Source: Virgibacillus sp. 7505 (lineage in GTDB: Bacteria; Bacillota; Bacilli; Bacillales; Amphibacillaceae). From it: a DNA stretch of 64,000 nt. Location: the NCBI RefSeq assembly GCF_002272135.1, contig NZ_NPBF01000004.1, forward strand, positions 62,001-126,000. Reading direction: 5' to 3'. Below the pieces are notes generated by a model, which saw nothing but the letters and a program-made list of their open reading frames with translations, searched no databases and was not told the DNA's origin. The translations under genes and the position numbers were made by a program. Of the stretch, positions 31,066 to 45,331 are shown piece by piece; position 1 is the stretch's first letter, and every line of letters begins with the position of its first letter.

Positions 31066-32370
31066 TTAATAAGTTGTTTCTTCCATTGTAGCAGCTGCTT
31101 CTTCGAACACTTCATCATTTACGCGTTCGATATCTGCACCAAGTGCTGCCAGTTTTCCATGGAAATTCACGTAACCGCGATCCAAATGCTTAAGCTCTGT
31201 AACACGCGTATAACCATCTGCAATTAATCCTGCCAGAATAAGAGCTGCTCCAGCACGCAAATCTGTTGCCGCTACTTCAGCGCCTTGCATGTTTGTCGGA
31301 CCTTCCATGATGACACTGCGTCCTTCGATTTTAATCTTCGCATTCATGCGGCGGAATTCTTCCACATGCATGAATCGATTCTCGAATACTGTTTCCGTAA
31401 TGATGCTGGTGCCTTCTGCACATAGCATCAAGGCCATCATCTGTGACTGCATATCTGTCGGGAATCCTGGGTGTGGCAGCGTTTTGACATCTGTCGCTGT
31501 CAATTTGTCAGGACCGATAACACGAATGCCATTTGCTTCTTCCTTGATAATGACACCCATTTCTTCCATTTTAGCAGCAGCTGCACGCACATGCTCCATT
31601 TCAATGCCTTCAATCAAGACATCGCCTTTCGTGATTGCGGCTGCAACCATGAAAGTACCAGCTTCGATACGGTCTGCGATCATGACATGCTCAGCGCCTG
31701 TCAATTCTTCAACACCTTCGATACGGATTGTTTCTGTACCAGCGCCAACGATCTTCGCACCCATCGCATTCAGATAGTTTGCTAGATCCACAATCTCTGG
31801 TTCTTTTGCACAATTTTCGAGAATAGTAGTTCCTTCAGCTAGTGCGGCTGCTGTGATGATGTTCTCTGTTGCACCTACACTAGGTACATCCAGATATATT
31901 TTAGCGCCCTGCAGGCGTCCTTCTGTACGTAATTCTACATAGCCGTTGCCGACCTGTACACTAGCTCCCATCGCTTCGAACCCTTTCAGGTGCTGATCGA
32001 TTGGTCGGGAACCGATTGCACAGCCACCTGGCAGTGCCACTTTTGCATGACCGAAACGTGCCAACAATGGGCCTAAAACCAATACAGATGCCCGCATCTT
32101 ACGAACATACTCGAAAGGCGCTTCTGTCGTCATTTGCTTTGTAGCATCGACAGTGATAGTTCCATTGCTGAATACCACCTCAGCACCCATGCTGCGTAAC
32201 ACTTCATTGATGGTAAATACATCGGCTAAAGCCGGGACATTAGTAATAACACTTTTTCCTTTACTTGCAACTATACTTGCTGCGATGACAGGCAGTACGG
32301 CATTCTTCGCACCTTCGACCTTGACAGATCCTTTAAGCTGCCTTCCACCACGGACGATGATTTTTTCCAA
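31066..32370 (-). CDS. murAA: UDP-N-acetylglucosamine 1-carboxyvinyltransferase MurA1
   Basis: 434 residues. Adds enolpyruvate to UDP-GlcNAc, first committed step of peptidoglycan synthesis. EPSP-synthase fold with [13 protein letters not shown], the fosfomycin-target loop [20 protein letters not shown] (catalytic Cys near 117) and [16 protein letters not shown] start, with GGAGGAG 8 bases upstream. A second paralogue (murAB) is at 57957-59243. Lies downstream of ywmB as in B. subtilis. Confidence 0.96.
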   Translation of the reverse strand: MEKIIVRGGRQLKGSVKVEGAKNAVLPVIAASIVASKGKSVITNVPALADVFTINEVLRSMGAEVVFSNGTITVDATKQMTTEAPFEYVRKMRASVLVLGPLLARFGHAKVALPGGCAIGSRPIDQHLKGFEAMGASVQVGNGYVELRTEGRLQGAKIYLDVPSVGATENIITAAALAEGTTILENCAKEPEIVDLANYLNAMGAKIVGAGTETIRIEGVEELTGAEHVMIADRIEAGTFMVAAAITKGDVLIEGIEMEHVRAAAAKMEEMGVIIKEEANGIRVIGPDKLTATDVKTLPHPGFPTDMQSQMMALMLCAEGTSIITETVFENRFMHVEEFRRMNAKIKIEGRSVIMEGPTNMQGAEVAATDLRAGAALILAGLIADGYTRVTELKHLDRGYVNFHGKLAALGADIERVNDEVFEEAAATMEETTY

Positions 32371-32403
32371 GTTACATTCTCCTCCGCGTCCAATTTCACT
32401 ATA

Positions 32404-33111
32404 TTAATATTCAGTCGTTATGATAGGCGTTCCTACAGTTACGGTTGATTGCCCATTCCCATCATGCAGCGCAAGCTGGATATTCATGTTGTCTGCTAAG
32501 GAACGGCTGGCTTTCAATTGTGTTGTATATCCTGTTGTCGTAGTGTAAACGTTATCTTGCATATTCGTTAGTGGTTGAACATCTAATTTTCCCATGACAT
32601 TCTGAAACAAAATACCACCGCTTATTTTATCACCGAAACCCGCTTTGAGACAAGCGAATTTTGTCGCATTATATGTGAAAAATCGCGATTCTGCCGCAGA
32701 TGTCAAGTCTTGGACAGATTGTTGCACCTTTTCTGTCCATTCTGACCCGGAAACTGTATAAATAAGTTCTGCCTGGTATGCCTTATCTGTAGGTACTACC
32801 AACAATATACGTTCGGCAATGGTATTTTGTTTATGGGGGGTATGTACCAAAAATTTTGTAGATTTTTCCGTTTTTTCTTCTACAATGGTTCCCGCATTAT
32901 TCATATCCATCAACTTTCCCTCGATATCGTCCCGGGAAATTGTCTCTCGTATTGTGACCTCAAAGGATATAAGCTCGGCCCCTTCGCTATCCAAAACTTC
33001 ATACATACGATTTACATCATCTGATACGTCAGCTTTCACTGCTCCATATGATTCCAGGCTATTACCTACCAGCATAATGATTATTACGATTAGTCCAAGA
33101 TAATGTTTCAT
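32404..33111 (-). CDS. ywmB: YwmB-family exported protein
   Basis: 235 residues with a signal peptide or N-anchor (HYLGLIVIIIMLVGNSLESY). The mature part has RMYEVLDSEGAELISFEVTI and FACLKAGFGDKISGGILFQN. Databases name this family YwmB, TATA-box binding fold; no function in transcription is implied. Position before murAA matches B. subtilis ywmB. GGGGAG precedes the ATG. Confidence 0.85.
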   Translation of the reverse strand: MKHYLGLIVIIIMLVGNSLESYGAVKADVSDDVNRMYEVLDSEGAELISFEVTIRETISRDDIEGKLMDMNNAGTIVEEKTEKSTKFLVHTPHKQNTIAERILLVVPTDKAYQAELIYTVSGSEWTEKVQQSVQDLTSAAESRFFTYNATKFACLKAGFGDKISGGILFQNVMGKLDVQPLTNMQDNVYTTTTGYTTQLKASRSLADNMNIQLALHDGNGQSTVTVGTPIITTEY

Positions 33112-33189
33112 TTTTCTTTCTCCCCTGTCCGACCATTTTAGAAACAGTATGAACAGAGATGAAAAAGCTTATACACTTTTGATAGAATG

Positions 33190-33423
33190 CTAGAGTAAAT
33201 ATTGGAGCTGTTTGGTCCAGCTGACCAGTTGAAGGAATACATTACTTACAGTTGTCCCGATAACGATCGTCAGTAAAATAAGCAGCATCCTTGCCTCAAA
33301 TACTTTCCCTTTTTTAATTAATGCATCTACATTGACCCCCATCAATATACGCCAAGTAATTGCCATAAAAGCTATGTGGGAAACTATACCCAGCATCGCA
33401 TCCTGTCCTAATACCGCAAACAT
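33190..33423 (-). CDS. ywzB: DUF1146-family membrane protein YwzB
   Basis: 77 residues from ATG 33423 (AAGGAG at 8 bases; three in-frame codons upstream are less likely). Two membrane helices: IVSHIAFMAITWRILMGVNV (the ..W..L..... DUF1146 word) and ARMLLILLTIVIGTTVSNVF. Located between the atp operon and ywmB-murAA as in B. subtilis. Function unknown. Confidence 0.82.
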   Translation of the reverse strand: MFAVLGQDAMLGIVSHIAFMAITWRILMGVNVDALIKKGKVFEARMLLILLTIVIGTTVSNVFLQLVSWTKQLQYLL

Positions 33424-33582
33424 GATATACACTCCTTAACGGATAAACAGGTAAATACGCGCTTTTTAGCCACATAATACCTTGATATCCTAATTTCCGT
33501 ACCATTAAACCCGTTTCCTTCAAATTATAACGGCATTTGCTAAGCCCCGCCATCATTATTGCCCAGGAAATGACATAATAAA

Positions 33583-33613
33583 AAAACAGCATTCCTTGTG
33601 GGAATGCTGTTTT
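33583..33613 (-). terminator. Terminator of the atp operon
   Basis: Perfect 13-base stem AAAACAGCATTCC/GGAATGCTGTTTT, 5-base loop, minus-strand T-run; directly after the atpC stop (33616). Confidence 0.95.
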
Positions 33614-33615
33614 TA

Positions 33616-34032
<417 letters not shown>

Positions 34033-34058
34033 CTATCCTACTATTACATGATTGCTGC

Positions 34059-37915
<3,857 letters not shown>

Positions 37916-37927
37916 TCACCTCTATCC

Positions 37928-38473
37928 TTATTTGCTCACATTTACTAAATTTCGTTCGATACGAGTCAGCTTGGTTTTAATCGAGCTGTCGTAGATTGTA
38001 TTGCCGATCCGTACTTTCAAACCGCCTAGCAGTGTCGGATCAATCTTGTTATCGATGGAAACAGCTTGTTTGCCGAGCTTTTTCGCAAATGTCTCTGCCA
38101 CTGACTGACGTTCCGCTTCGGAAAGCTCACGGACAGAATAAACTGTCGCCTGTGCAGTTCCTTGCTTTTCGTCATACAACGTTTGGAAAGCATCCGCCAC
38201 TTGAGGGATACTGCTGATACGTCCAGCATCCAAAAGCAGTTTCAACGTATTGCGAACTTCGATGCTTCCTGCAGCGAAGCTGGTTTCGATCAATGCTTTC
38301 TTTTTGTCCAAGCCAATCTTAGGCTCTGAGAGGAACCGGAGGAAAGCAGCATCGTTTTGTGCCACTTGCTTCGCTGTGTGCAATTCCGCTCGCACGGTTT
38401 CCACGATATCGCGGTTCTCTGCTACTTCGAACAGCGCTTCTGCGTATCGTTTTACAATGGTCACATCACGCAT
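37928..38473 (-). CDS. atpH: ATP synthase delta subunit
   Basis: 181 residues. RYAEALFEVAENRDIVETVR at the N-terminus and the C-terminal LLGGLKVRIGNTIYDSSIKT, family signature. Connects F1 to the b-subunit peripheral stalk. Starts 3 bases after the atpF stop. Confidence 0.96.
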   Translation of the reverse strand: MRDVTIVKRYAEALFEVAENRDIVETVRAELHTAKQVAQNDAAFLRFLSEPKIGLDKKKALIETSFAAGSIEVRNTLKLLLDAGRISSIPQVADAFQTLYDEKQGTAQATVYSVRELSEAERQSVAETFAKKLGKQAVSIDNKIDPTLLGGLKVRIGNTIYDSSIKTKLTRIERNLVNVSK

Positions 38474-38476
38474 AGC

Positions 38477-38986
38477 TTATCGCTCCAATTCTTTCACATA
38501 GTCACTAATAAGCTTGTCCTGATCGTCGGAAGAAATTTCTTTCTCGATGATTTTGCTTGCAATCTGTACGGAAAGGGATGCCACTTGTGCTTGCAATGCT
38601 TGCATTGCTTTTTCCTTTTCGTTGGCGATATCTTCGACCGCTGCGTCTTTCAGGCGTTCAGCTTCACGGCGCGCTGTAGCAATGATCTGCTCTTCCTGCT
38701 GCTGGCCCGCTTTTCTTGCTTCTTCTATGATAGATTGTGCTTCTGCACGTGTTTGTTTCAATTCCTCTGCTGCAGTTTTAGCTGCTGCTTCGGCTTCCTT
38801 GCGGCTAGCTTCTGCCGTATCAATCTCATTTGAGATATATTCCTGGCGGTCCTGCATGACTTTCAATAAAGGCTTCCATGCGAACTTCTTAAGAAGCGCC
38901 AGCAGGATGATGAAGCTGATAAGTTGAATCAACATGCTACCGATAGGTAATCCACCTACTGCAGCACCAATCGTAAGTGTTTGCAA
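38477..38986 (-). CDS. atpF: ATP synthase b subunit
   Basis: 169 residues from TTG 38986. N-terminal membrane helix (IQLISFIILLALLKKFAW), then a long charged coiled coil rich in Ala/Glu/Lys. AAAGGAG lies 8 bases before this TTG; an in-frame GTG at 38995 overlaps that site and is less likely. Dimeric peripheral stalk. Separated from atpE by a terminator-like hairpin at 39048-39084. Confidence 0.94.
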   Translation of the reverse strand: MQTLTIGAAVGGLPIGSMLIQLISFIILLALLKKFAWKPLLKVMQDRQEYISNEIDTAEASRKEAEAAAKTAAEELKQTRAEAQSIIEEARKAGQQQEEQIIATARREAERLKDAAVEDIANEKEKAMQALQAQVASLSVQIASKIIEKEISSDDQDKLISDYVKELER

Positions 38987-39047
38987 CTGTGCCACTCCTT
39001 TCGAGCTAAACTATCTTTTTCCCGATTTATCCGGGGCCTTACAAAAA

Positions 39048-39084
39048 GAATGGCGAATATTCAAGATATAGAATTTCGCCATTC
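39048..39084 (-). terminator. Internal hairpin/attenuator between atpE and atpF
   Basis: Ten-base perfect stem GAATGGCGAA/TTCGCCATTC with further ATTC/GAAT pairing in the loop, followed on the minus strand by CTTTTTG. It resembles an intrinsic terminator in the middle of the operon and could raise c-subunit (atpE) mRNA relative to downstream genes. Confidence 0.6.
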
Positions 39085-39116
39085 ATTCAAATTATAGAGT
39101 ACTTGCGATAGGTGAA

Positions 39117-39344
<228 letters not shown>

Positions 39345-39355
39345 TTAAAAACTGA

Positions 39356-40090
<735 letters not shown>

Positions 40091-40111
40091 TTAATTTCAC
40101 CTCTTTCATTA

Positions 40112-40483
40112 CTAGTCTTTTAAACTCGTGAAGAAACTATCTATAAAGATAATGATGTAGCCAGCAGCTAAACCAATAACTACTGCAATAAGATGGAAAT
40201 AAGCGTCAAAACGAAGTGCGAGCATCACAGCCAACACAGACGCTGCCATGCGGGAAAAGGTGCCTAAGGCTGGTATTCTGCCATGTGTAGCGACAGATTC
40301 AGTGAACTGTCTGATCTTCCGTTGAAGAAGCCACACGGAGAAGAAGCTGGCGGAGGCCCCAAGAAACAAGCCGAGGAAAATGCGCTGGTACGGAGTGAAA
40401 CCCGCTCCAAGCATCAAAAGTGCCAGTAAATATAGCATCCATTTGAGTTGTCGTGCATGGATCATCTTATTGACTTGCTGCAT
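40112..40483 (-). CDS. atpI: ATP synthase protein I
   Basis: 123 residues from ATG 40483 (GGGAG 8 bases upstream; ATGs at 40489 and 40498 overlap or precede that site). Four hydrophobic helices, e.g. LKWMLYLLALLMLGAGF, IFLGLFLGASASFFSVWLL and LIAVVIGLAAGYIIIFIDSF. AtpI assists c-ring assembly or Mg2+ uptake in related species. First gene of the atp operon. Confidence 0.9.
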   Translation of the reverse strand: MQQVNKMIHARQLKWMLYLLALLMLGAGFTPYQRIFLGLFLGASASFFSVWLLQRKIRQFTESVATHGRIPALGTFSRMAASVLAVMLALRFDAYFHLIAVVIGLAAGYIIIFIDSFFTSLKD

Positions 40484-40923
40484 CTTCATTACTCCCATGC
40501 GTGTAAGACGTACATTTACTGCTTATACTTATGTATGGAAAGCGGTAAATACGAAAAGATGGATCAACCTGCAAACCACATATAAGACATATAATTGCTT
40601 GTCCACCATTGTTCTTTCTTGCGCCGGTGTTTTACATGATCTGTAGGGACGCTGCGCGCAAACCACGCCTCACTTATGATACAAGTGCCCACCACACGCA
40701 ATGTATAGAATACAATAGGCCTATTCGTGGTGTCAATACAAGATTGTGAAATAAATTACAAAGTTAATAATTTCCTTCCACAACAACATTGGATACGCTT
40801 CCACGAAAGCAATTAAGCAAAGGACTATCCGTCATCAAACGCATAGGCCTCCGCTTACTATTATATAGGATAATCAGCTGTTCATATATGACAATTCTGT
40901 GACATATAATTCACTTACTTGTA
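40484..40923. other. Intergenic region upstream of the atp operon
   Basis: 440 bases. It holds the atp promoter (40707-40736) and a leader of about 215 bases in which I see no gene. Upstream of the promoter there is a minus-strand 26-codon open frame (40764-40844) with GGAGG near its ATG, unproven. I see no clear terminator for the protease gene ending at 40924. Confidence 0.5.
40707..40736 (-). promoter_or_regulatory. Sigma-A promoter of the atp operon
   Basis: Minus strand TTGACA (40736-40731, perfect), 18-base spacer, TATTCT (40712-40707). Confidence 0.6.
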
Positions 40924-43107
40924 CTATTTCACGAGCATCCGGTCTGACAAATAAAGCGGCAGTTCCGTGGTCACATACTTTCCATCATTAAGACGGAGCT
41001 GAATCAAAGCCAGATAGACTCCGGGTTTTCCGGCTTCCCTCTTACTCAGTCTCCCCTCCAGCAGCCCTGCATCCACTTGTTTTTTGGTCAGCAGCTTTCT
41101 GTTATAAATAAGTGTATCTGGGTCATACAAGTCTATTCGTAGTTCAGCCGCTCCTTCAGGCAAATAGATTTGATAGTGGTAGGCACCTCTTCTGTCAAGC
41201 GGTTTCCATTCCATTTCGAGCCCCATTGCCTTCGGGTAATCTGCGTTTTTTAAGAGGAATAAGTAAGGGATCTGCACTTCCTGTTTCCCAAATCGGGCCG
41301 ATACATATCCTTGGTGGACACCTGCTTCCTGTATATCAGGATTGACAGAGATACTTATTTTTAATCGTTTCGTTTCATGAGGCGCTAGATTGACTGCCAA
41401 TGGCACCTTCCAGCGTATACCACTCACTGCTTTAGGCTGATCGAATTGCAGATGCTGCTGGACGTCGCTTACATTATGGACAGTAAGTACGTATTCTGCT
41501 TCTTGCTTTGTATCGATCTTTCCGAATCGAATCAGAGGATTTTCAATGATGACTGGCGTAGAGATTGCTTTGGATGGCTGCATTTTCCCCATGCCTTGTT
41601 CAATCGGGGCATAGGGCTGCCCATCTGGCTTCAGGAGCTGCTGTGCCGTTGTAAGCAGCGCACCTATTTGCTGCTCATCAGTCCATTCTGGATGCGCTTC
41701 TTTAACGAGTGCCAGGGCCCCTGCCACATATGGCGCAGCCATACTCGTACCCTGTAGAGCTTGATACCCGGATTGGGGGACTGTACTCCATACAGGAGCG
41801 CCAGGTGCAGCTATTTCCGGCTTGATGGCCCAGTTCCTTGTAACAGGTCCTCTCGAACTGAATGCAGCCATTCTATTCTGGAGCTCTATTTGCTTCGCCG
41901 ACAGCTGTGCAGTCTGCGCATTTTTTAGAAGCCATAATCCATCCCGCTTTGTGACGGCTGCCACAGGGATTGAAACTGGCTTTTTGCCATCCTGGATGGA
42001 TGCTTCCAAAGGACCGCTCCCATCGTTATAAATGAGGACTGCTGCAGCATTCGCTTGCTCCGCAGCTCTAGCTTTTTCTGCAAATGGTATTTTTCCTCTT
42101 TTGAAGACGACAATTTTTCCTGTCGCATCCGGAAGCTGCCTTTCTCCCGTACCGCCATCCATTATCGGCAAGGAACGACGCTGCTTCCACTCAACAGCTC
42201 CTTGAAGCGGCAGAATCGGAATCAGTTTCTTATAAAAACGCTCGTATAGGACAGCTGTTTTCTGCGGTGTGGTAACAGCACCGACAGATAATGCTTTCGT
42301 GGCAGTTGCAGGGGAACCGACTGTCCAATTAGCAGGGCCTTCATTCCCATTTGCTGTTACGACGATCACGCCCAGCTCCACTGCTTTATTCACAGCCAGG
42401 CTGGTTGGCCAATCCGGTCCGTTCACAGAGCTACCCAACGACAAATTGATGATATCCATCTTATCTTCGACCGCTTTTTCAATAGCCGCAATCACCTGGA
42501 CTGATGTTCCTGTACCACCTGGTCCCAGTGCCCGATAGCTATAGATGTCAGCATCCGGGGCAATACCTTTCATTTTTCCATTTGCTCCGATGATACCAGC
42601 AACATGCGTCCCATGAATTGTCGCTTCTCCTTCTTCCGGTTTTGTCTCCATCGGATCGTCATCCCAGTCGACAACATCAAAGCCGCCTTTGTAATTCTTT
42701 TTCAAATCAGGATGGGTGTAATCAATACCAGTATCGATGACTCCGACTTTGACCCCTTTCCCGGTGACACCCGCTGCACTAGTCCCGAGGAACTCCTGTG
42801 TCACAAATGGAACTTCCGCTTTTCTTGTTTCTGCTTTATAGGTATGCACCTGATGGATATTCAGCAGGTGACTGTGCTGGGACAATTCATTCAGCTGCGC
42901 GTCCGTCGCGCGCAGTGCCAATCCTTGGAACAAGGTGTCGAATTCTTCCACGACTTCAATAAAAGGATAATGCATCTCTAAATACTCCCGATAGGCAGAT
43001 ACGTCTCCGTCCAATTCAATGATTACCGTACTCTGCTCTGCTGCTTGAACCGGCTGAAAACCGAAGATGATACATACACATATGAACAGTAAACTAAATC
43101 GCTTCAC
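40924..43107 (-). CDS. Secreted subtilisin-family serine protease (Vpr-like)
   Basis: 727 residues. Signal peptide (FSLLFICVCIIFGFQPVQAA, residues 4-23), an I9-type propeptide (about 25-90), then an S8 domain: GVIDTGIDYTHPDLK (Asp), IHGTHVAGIIG (His), NGNEGPANW and GTSMAAPYVAGALAL (Ser). A PA (protease-associated) insertion lies at about residues 290-400 (VVFKRGKIPFAEKARAAEQA, AAAVLIYND). A C-terminal beta-rich part (about 520-727) follows. The layout resembles B. subtilis Vpr (806 residues), but locus and length differ, so I give no symbol. GTG start with GGGGGGAGAGG. Probably matures wall or extracellular proteins. Confidence 0.88.
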   Translation of the reverse strand: MKRFSLLFICVCIIFGFQPVQAAEQSTVIIELDGDVSAYREYLEMHYPFIEVVEEFDTLFQGLALRATDAQLNELSQHSHLLNIHQVHTYKAETRKAEVPFVTQEFLGTSAAGVTGKGVKVGVIDTGIDYTHPDLKKNYKGGFDVVDWDDDPMETKPEEGEATIHGTHVAGIIGANGKMKGIAPDADIYSYRALGPGGTGTSVQVIAAIEKAVEDKMDIINLSLGSSVNGPDWPTSLAVNKAVELGVIVVTANGNEGPANWTVGSPATATKALSVGAVTTPQKTAVLYERFYKKLIPILPLQGAVEWKQRRSLPIMDGGTGERQLPDATGKIVVFKRGKIPFAEKARAAEQANAAAVLIYNDGSGPLEASIQDGKKPVSIPVAAVTKRDGLWLLKNAQTAQLSAKQIELQNRMAAFSSRGPVTRNWAIKPEIAAPGAPVWSTVPQSGYQALQGTSMAAPYVAGALALVKEAHPEWTDEQQIGALLTTAQQLLKPDGQPYAPIEQGMGKMQPSKAISTPVIIENPLIRFGKIDTKQEAEYVLTVHNVSDVQQHLQFDQPKAVSGIRWKVPLAVNLAPHETKRLKISISVNPDIQEAGVHQGYVSARFGKQEVQIPYLFLLKNADYPKAMGLEMEWKPLDRRGAYHYQIYLPEGAAELRIDLYDPDTLIYNRKLLTKKQVDAGLLEGRLSKREAGKPGVYLALIQLRLNDGKYVTTELPLYLSDRMLVK

Positions 43108-43162
43108 AGCCTCTCCCCCCTCGTGCCATTAGGATGCACGTGTGAAGATTCCCTATGCAAAA

Positions 43163-43193
43163 AACCAGCTGCCCTATTTGGGATCAGCTGGTT
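43163..43193 (-). terminator. mnaA terminator
   Basis: Perfect 9-base stem AACCAGCTG/CAGCTGGTT, 13-base loop, minus-strand T-run; the mnaA stop is in the loop. Confidence 0.85.
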
Positions 43194-44334
43194 GGAAAGG
43201 TATAGGCGGCTGCGATTGTAAGCCGAAATAATATTGAAGATAATCGGCAATACGAATCGAAGCTCGTCCATCTCCATAAGGATTGGACGCTTGTGACATT
43301 TCTTCATGTGCTTGACCATCACGAAGAAGCTTGTCTGCCATATTGAAAATGGTCTTTTCATCTGTACCGGCAAGTTTTAATGTACCTGCCTCGATACCTT
43401 CGGGCCGTTCTGTCGTATCACGAAGTACAAGCACAGGAACTCCAAGCGACGGCGCTTCTTCCTGGACACCACCGGAATCTGTGAGAATCAAGTAAGCCTG
43501 GGAAGCAAAGTTATGGAAATCAATCAGCCCTAGCGGCTCGATCAGTTGAATTCGATCATGGTTCCCGAGGATTCGATTCGCTATGTCACGCACTGCTGGA
43601 TTCAAGTGCACCGGATAGACAATCAATGTGTCCGGATGAGCATCAGCAATCCTTCTGATCGCAGTGAACATATGCTCCATATTCTCACCAAGATTTTCCC
43701 GGCGGTGGGCTGTGACAAGCACTAAACGTTTGCCAGCAGCTTGTTCCAGGATAGGATGCTGATAATTCGGGTCGACAGTAGTCTGTAAGGCGTCGATTGC
43801 TGTATTGCCTGTAACAGCAATAGCTTCCACGCTCTTATTTTCATTAAGCAGATTTTGCCGTGCTTGAGCTGTCGGAGAGAAATGAAGATCTGCTATCACA
43901 CCAGTCAGCTGCCGATTAAGCTCTTCCGGAAACGGTGAATACTTGTTCCAAGTACGCAACCCCGCTTCCACATGCCCCACAGGGATCTGATTATAGTATG
44001 CTGCCAGTGAAGCTGCAAAACTAGTTGTCGTGTCCCCATGTACAAGCACGATATCCGGCTTTATCTCTTGGTATAGCTCGTCCAGCCCCTCCATCACTTT
44101 TGTAGTGATATGTGCCAGGCTTTGCCGTGCTTTCATGATATTCAAGTCATAATCAGGAGTGATGTCAAATATGGTTAGTACTTGATCGAGCATTTCCCGC
44201 TGCTGTGCAGTCACCGCGACAATCGTGTCAAACTGCTCTGACCGCTTTTTCAATTCAAGAACAAGCGGTGCCATCTTGACTGCTTCAGGACGTGTCCCGA
44301 AGACAAGCATGACTCTTTTTTTACTTGGTGCCAT
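43174..44334 (-). CDS. mnaA: UDP-N-acetylglucosamine 2-epimerase (non-hydrolysing)
   Basis: 386 residues. GT-B-like epimerase: [55 protein letters not shown] and [20 protein letters not shown] are all present. Makes UDP-ManNAc for wall teichoic acid linkage units. Start ATG 44334 (GGGGAT upstream) lies inside upp (14-base overlap), so it is cotranscribed with upp as in B. subtilis. Confidence 0.95.
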   Translation of the reverse strand: MAPSKKRVMLVFGTRPEAVKMAPLVLELKKRSEQFDTIVAVTAQQREMLDQVLTIFDITPDYDLNIMKARQSLAHITTKVMEGLDELYQEIKPDIVLVHGDTTTSFAASLAAYYNQIPVGHVEAGLRTWNKYSPFPEELNRQLTGVIADLHFSPTAQARQNLLNENKSVEAIAVTGNTAIDALQTTVDPNYQHPILEQAAGKRLVLVTAHRRENLGENMEHMFTAIRRIADAHPDTLIVYPVHLNPAVRDIANRILGNHDRIQLIEPLGLIDFHNFASQAYLILTDSGGVQEEAPSLGVPVLVLRDTTERPEGIEAGTLKLAGTDEKTIFNMADKLLRDGQAHEEMSQASNPYGDGRASIRIADYLQYYFGLQSQPPIPFQPADPK

Positions 44335-44950
44335 ATAAACGATCCCCAGCATCGCCAAGACCTGGTACGATATAGCCGTGATCATCAAGTTTTTCATCCA
44401 TTGCAGCCAGGTAAATATCTACATCCGGATGTTCTTTCTTGATCACTTCCACACCTTCAGGAGCAGCGATTAAGCACATTAGACGAATCTGTTTCGCACC
44501 GCGCTTTTTCAAGGAGTGGATCGCATCATTAGCAGATCCGCCCGTTGCAAGCATCGGATCGATGACAATCAATTCACGTTCTTCAATATCAGATGGGAGT
44601 TTGATATAGTACTCCACTGGCTGCATTGTTTCCGGATCTCGGTACATACCAATATGTCCCACACGCGCAGCAGGGATCAGGCGCAGGATTCCTTCCGTCA
44701 TACCAAGACCCGCACGCAAGATCGGTACAAGTCCGATTTTCTTCCCAGCAAGTACCTTCGTTTTCGCTTCTACGACAGGTGTTTGAATCGTTGTCTCTTC
44801 CATTGGCAGATCACGTGTGATCTCAAACGCCATAAGCGCAGCAACCTCATCCACCAACTCACGGAACTCCTTCGTACCTGTATTCTTATCACGTATGTAC
44901 GTAAGCTTATGCTGAATTAACGGATGATCCAAAACAAAAACATTACCCAT
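44321..44950 (-). CDS. upp: Uracil phosphoribosyltransferase
   Basis: 209 residues, full length. Salvages uracil to UMP with PRPP. PRPP-binding motif [20 protein letters not shown] and uracil-binding [25 protein letters not shown] before ATG; promoter at 44989-45017. Confidence 0.97.
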   Translation of the reverse strand: MGNVFVLDHPLIQHKLTYIRDKNTGTKEFRELVDEVAALMAFEITRDLPMEETTIQTPVVEAKTKVLAGKKIGLVPILRAGLGMTEGILRLIPAARVGHIGMYRDPETMQPVEYYIKLPSDIEERELIVIDPMLATGGSANDAIHSLKKRGAKQIRLMCLIAAPEGVEVIKKEHPDVDIYLAAMDEKLDDHGYIVPGLGDAGDRLYGTK

Positions 44951-44988
44951 TTCCGAACACTCCCTCTAAAAATATTCAAATCTTTAAT

Positions 44989-45017
44989 AGTATACAGAAA
45001 GAAAAAAAGGAACGCAA
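44989..45017 (-). promoter_or_regulatory. upp promoter
   Basis: Minus strand TTGCGT (45017-45012), 17-base spacer, TATACT (44994-44989), about 40 bases before the start codon. Confidence 0.5.
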
Positions 45018-45019
45018 TG

Positions 45020-45250
45020 AAAATACGAAAAGCGAAAGAAACCGCTTAGAAACGAAGAAGCAAGTGAGAAAGCCCGGAGAGGGGTGACCTTCCTCTCGCA
45101 GGGATTTATTGCTTGCGCCGCAGTTTCTGGTTTCTGTAGCTAGACAGCTCCCGAAAAGTGAATTACAGATCACTTGAAACTGGGATAAAACCCTGATTGT
45201 GTACTTTCTAATATGCACAAAAAGGTACCAAGAGACATGCATAGCCGCTC
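45020..45250 (-). ncRNA. Candidate structured RNA between glyA and upp
   Basis: Nested and adjacent stems: CAGTTTC/GAAACTG (45121-45127, 45176-45182) encloses two hairpins (CTGT/ACAG at 45134-45147; AAGTGA/TCACTT at 45156-45175). Next to it GCAAG/CTTGC (45060-45064, 45112-45116) encloses CCC/GGG and GAGAGG/CCTCTC. A minus-strand promoter-like TTGCCG-N17-TATTCT (45283-45255) lies upstream and a weak AAGCG/CGCTT hairpin with U-rich tail (about 45030-45046) downstream. Limits and strand are inferred. I do not recognise a known riboswitch, T-box or sRNA family. Confidence 0.35.
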
Positions 45251-45297
45251 CGGCAGAATATTCCGCTTTCCTGCAGGCGGCAACAAGATTCAAACAA

Positions 45298-45325
45298 AAA
45301 GACAGCCGCCCATGCGACTGTCTTT
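45298..45325 (-). terminator. glyA terminator
   Basis: AAAGACAG/CTGTCTTT stem, 12-base loop, A-run giving a minus-strand T-run, a few bases after the glyA stop. Confidence 0.85.
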
Positions 45326-45331
45326 CTTCTT

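Larger units (their letters stand above)
44951..45331. other. Intergenic region between upp and glyA
   Basis: 381 bases containing the upp promoter, a strongly structured segment (45060-45182) with its own candidate promoter, and the glyA terminator. No protein-coding frame seen. Confidence 0.6.

Noticed and set aside
33424-33592. Minus-strand frame beginning with ATG 33592 inside the atpC terminator
   Set aside because: No ribosome site, starts in a hairpin, then runs into ywzB in another frame; not family-like.
44334-44397. Longer mnaA start at 44397
   Set aside because: The added 21 residues lie inside upp and are not family-like; ATG 44334 has GGGGAT.
45060-45182. PyrR-binding loop or T-box upstream of upp
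   Set aside because: AAUCCCUGCGAGAGG only loosely resembles the PyrR site, and no GGUGG T-box or specifier loop can be found.
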